In this document: piece by piece, positions 62,245 to 64,000 of the stretch
Layout of the letters: every line of letters starts with the position of its first letter
How positions within the stretch are numbered: position 1 is the stretch's first letter
Source of the DNA: Crocinitomix catalasitica ATCC 23190
GTDB lineage: Bacteria > Bacteroidota > Bacteroidia > Flavobacteriales_D > Crocinitomicaceae
Length of the DNA: 64,000 nucleotides
Assembly: GCF_000621625.1 (NCBI RefSeq)
Contig: NZ_JHXV01000010.1
Location: 62,001-126,000 of the forward strand
Reading direction: 5' to 3'
Program-made: the position numbers and the translations under genes
Notes under the pieces: model-generated
Database searches by the model: none
Seen by the model: the letters and a program-made list of their open reading frames with translations, nothing else
Told to the model about the DNA's origin: nothing

Positions 62245-62704
62245 TCGTACTAGGTATTGATTTTCTAATTTTATCTAATAAATCATTCATTAACTGGACT
62301 TCACTTAGCGTTAAATTCTCAAAATAACGGTCAGTATCACCTTGAACAGCCATTATTTTTTCTAATAACACTAATCCTGTCTCACTTATGATGATGTCTT
62401 TTTGTCTTTTGTCTAGCTTATTCTTTTTTCGAATAATTAAGTCCTTTTTCAGCAGTCTATCAATAACACGGCTTACGTCCGAATTACGTTCAATCATTCG
62501 AGATTTAATAATTCCTATTGATACGGGGTTTTGTTTTTGACCCCGTAAAATTCGAAGTATGTTGTATTGAGTAGGAGTGATGTCAAAGGTTGACAATAAT
62601 TTTTGAAAAGGCTCAGCTAATCGTGAATGTGTCAAATATAGATTAACAGTTAGTTTTTGATAATCATCTGTAAATCTGGATTTAATTTCTTCTTCAATTT
62701 TCAT
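62237..62704 (-). CDS. MarR family transcriptional regulator
   Basis: A winged-helix regulator of 155 residues counted from ATG at 62704 (MKIEEEIKSRFTDDYQKL). The helix-turn-helix is DITPTQYNILRILRGQKQNP and the wing is LIRKKNKLDKRQKDIIIS, with a dimerising C-terminal helix. A TTG at 62728 would extend it by eight residues but lies inside the -7 box at 62726-62733, so the ATG is preferred. It probably controls the DUF3817 gene, with its own. Confidence 0.9.
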   Translation of the reverse strand: MKIEEEIKSRFTDDYQKLTVNLYLTHSRLAEPFQKLLSTFDITPTQYNILRILRGQKQNPVSIGIIKSRMIERNSDVSRVIDRLLKKDLIIRKKNKLDKRQKDIIISETGLVLLEKIMAVQGDTDRYFENLTLSEVQLMNDLLDKIRKSIPSTNE

Positions 62705-62725
62705 ATAAATAAGCTTTTCACATAA

Positions 62726-62733
62726 CAAAGTTA
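62726..62733 (-). promoter_or_regulatory. -7 box (TAACTTTG) of the marR-DUF3817 operon
   Basis: An exact TAnnTTTG match on the minus strand. The predicted start of transcription is near 62720, giving a leader of about 16 bases to the ATG at 62704. A clear -33 TTG is absent. Confidence 0.4.
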
Positions 62734-62784
62734 CGCTATTTTATCAAACAGAAAAAACGAATTTTCTAATCTTTTTTTTAAACG

Positions 62785-62816
62785 AAAAAAGCTCCAGAAT
62801 AAAAATCTGGAGCTTT
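62785..62816 (-). terminator. Terminator of the FAH-family gene
   Basis: AAAGCTCCAGA pairs with TCTGGAGCTTT around a short A-rich loop. The minus strand continues with six T. Confidence 0.85.
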
Positions 62817-62833
62817 AAATTCTATTTTATTTT

Positions 62834-63856
62834 TTAAGCTGGAGGATTGTATTTTTCAACAGTTTGGTTGATTGAACCAAATATTGATTTACCATCATTA
62901 TCATACATTGCGATAGTAACATTATCACCAAACTGCATGAACGGAGTAGTTGGTTTCCCCGTTAAAATAGTTTCAACCATTCTCTCTTCTGCTAAGCAAG
63001 AATAACCCAAGCCACCTTCTTGAATAGGTTTACCTGGTCCGCCATCTTTTCCTTTATTTGAAATTGTACCAGAACCAAGAATTGTTCCTGCACATAATGG
63101 ACGAGTTTTAGCCGCGTGTGAAATTAATTTCGCAAAATTAAAAGTCATATCTACGCCAGCATTTGCACGACCTAATGGTTTACCATTTAAATCAACATGG
63201 ATCGGAAGTTTTACTTTTCCATCTTCCCAAGCACTACCTAGTTCGTCTGGAGTGACAGCAACAGGAGAAAAAGAGCTTGAAGGTTTAGATTGTAAAAATC
63301 CGAATCCTTTTGCAAGTTCAGCAGGAATTAATCCTCTTAAAGATACATCATTCACTAACATAATTAAACGAACTCGACTTAAAGCCAACGTTTCTTTAGA
63401 CCCCATTTCAACATCGTCAAGAATAACAGCGGTTTCAGCTTCCATATCTATTCCCCAATCTGTAGTTTCCATTTTAATGGTCTCATGAGGCGCTAAAAAA
63501 GTATCACTACCTCCTTGATACATTAAAGGATCAGTCCAGAAAGTTTCTGGAATTTCAGCTCCTCTTGCTTGTCTTACCAGTTGTACGTGGTTTACATATG
63601 CTGAAGCATCGAGCCATTGTACAGCACGAGGCAGGGGAGAAGTACAAGCTGCTTCATCAAAATCAAAAGCTGCATTTGTATTTCCGTTATTTAAATCTTT
63701 ATATTCTTCTTCAAGTCGCGGTGCAACTGTGTTCCAATTATCCAATGCCAATTGCATTGTTGGAGCACTTTTAGCTTGTATTGCTTTTTTTAAATCTCTT
63801 GAAACAATCAATAATTGACCATCTCTATCACCATTTCTTAATGTTGCTAATTTCAT
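62834..63856 (-). CDS. Fumarylacetoacetate hydrolase family protein
   Basis: A 340-residue FAH-fold enzyme that cleaves carbon-carbon bonds in beta-diketo or acylpyruvate compounds. It has the metal-binding acid cluster DMEAETAVILDD, the loop LVNDVSLRGLIPAE and the closing GSGTISNKGKDGG region. The chief alternative is fumarylacetoacetase of tyrosine degradation, but the length and N-terminus are not those of the animal-type enzyme. The neighbouring upstream gene is cut by the window edge. Confidence 0.9.
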   Translation of the reverse strand: MKLATLRNGDRDGQLLIVSRDLKKAIQAKSAPTMQLALDNWNTVAPRLEEEYKDLNNGNTNAAFDFDEAACTSPLPRAVQWLDASAYVNHVQLVRQARGAEIPETFWTDPLMYQGGSDTFLAPHETIKMETTDWGIDMEAETAVILDDVEMGSKETLALSRVRLIMLVNDVSLRGLIPAELAKGFGFLQSKPSSSFSPVAVTPDELGSAWEDGKVKLPIHVDLNGKPLGRANAGVDMTFNFAKLISHAAKTRPLCAGTILGSGTISNKGKDGGPGKPIQEGGLGYSCLAEERMVETILTGKPTTPFMQFGDNVTIAMYDNDGKSIFGSINQTVEKYNPPA

Positions 63857-63870
63857 AAGGTTTATTCTTT

Positions 63871-64000
63871 TTAATATATTGATGGATATTTTTCAGGATT
63901 TGATTCATGCATTAAATCATAAATCGCATCGAAAATAGTTTCCATATTAGGTTTGCTAAAATAATCTCCATCCGTACTATAAGCTGGTCGGTGATCGTTA
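63871..64000 (-). CDS. C-terminal end of an unassigned gene, cut by the window edge
   Basis: The minus strand has an open frame into the window edge, giving the last 42 residues ([20 protein letters not shown], then [22 protein letters not shown]) and a stop at 63871-63873. It is 14 bases upstream of the FAH-family start, so it is likely to be in the same operon. I could not assign a family from this tail. The rest lies beyond 64000. Confidence 0.7.
   Translation of the reverse strand, partial: NDHRPAYSTDGDYFSKPNMETIFDAIYDLMHESNPEKYPSIY

Overview
The window looks like chromosome from a marine or freshwater member of the Bacteroidota, most likely order Flavobacteriales. It is AT-rich. It carries the short Bacteroidota-type primary sigma factor, a fused SecDF, a fused isobutyryl-CoA mutase (IcmF), several secreted proteins with type IX secretion (T9SS) C-terminal sorting domains, and repeated TAnnTTTG promoter boxes with hardly any Shine-Dalgarno sequences. 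Most of it is ordinary housekeeping DNA. About 7 kb (12.8-19.9 kb) is repeat-rich accessory DNA.

Layout. 0.1-4.3 kb: purK, rpmH, an exporter-type ABC transporter and the primary sigma factor gene. 4.6-8.2 kb: an assimilatory sulfate reduction cluster with an Rrf2-type regulator, a DUF2061 membrane protein, APS reductase and ATP sulfurylase subunits CysD and CysN. A perfect inverted repeat lies between the regulator and the structural genes. 8.3-12.8 kb: two T9SS-exported proteins, a large DNRLRE/SprB-repeat protein and a subtilisin. 12.8-19.9 kb: an accessory zone with an Rhs-core scrap fused to a frameshifted ORF6N scrap, a possible orphan immunity-like protein, a RelE/ParE-type toxin-antitoxin pair, a secreted protein with the domain order of glucan water dikinases, and a family of non-coding repeats. 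One of these repeats includes the 3' end of a lost paralogue of the dikinase-like gene.

20.0-31.4 kb: HtrA-like protease, small lipoprotein, IcmF, a SpoIIE-type phosphatase with sensor domain, ATP-dependent PEP carboxykinase, and the distal part of a five-gene minus-strand operon (XRE regulator, PLD nuclease, TlpA-like oxidoreductase, DEDDh exonuclease/GIY-YIG fusion, voltage-gated potassium channel) that ends at 33.0 kb. 33.2-46.4 kb: YbjN-like protein with PspA, two tandemly duplicated lipoproteins, Na+/Ca2+ antiporter with TatA-like protein, SecDF, GcvT, a secreted thermolysin-like metalloprotease and a SiaC/DUF1987 protein. 46.6-48.5 kb: an ECF sigma factor overlapping a gene for a membrane protein that joins an anti-sigma-like cytoplasmic segment to PKD and type B T9SS sorting domains.

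48.7-64 kb: malate dehydrogenase, two tandem POT peptide transporters, an M1 aminopeptidase lipoprotein, a DUF5686 outer-membrane protein, an xerD-ribD-EamA operon, aroQ, a MarR/DUF3817 pair, a fumarylacetoacetate hydrolase family protein and a truncated gene at the right edge.

The genes suggest a heterotroph that degrades protein: secreted subtilisin and M4 protease, cell-bound M1 aminopeptidase, two peptide transporters, and PEP carboxykinase with malate dehydrogenase for gluconeogenesis. The most interesting items are the secreted water-dikinase-like protein inside a repeat-flanked segment, the sigma/anti-sigma pair whose membrane partner has a T9SS type B domain, the chimeric Rhs/ORF6N relic, and the palindrome before the sulfate genes. 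No rRNA, tRNA, CRISPR array or intact insertion sequence was seen. All assignments come from reading motifs by eye. No database search was run.
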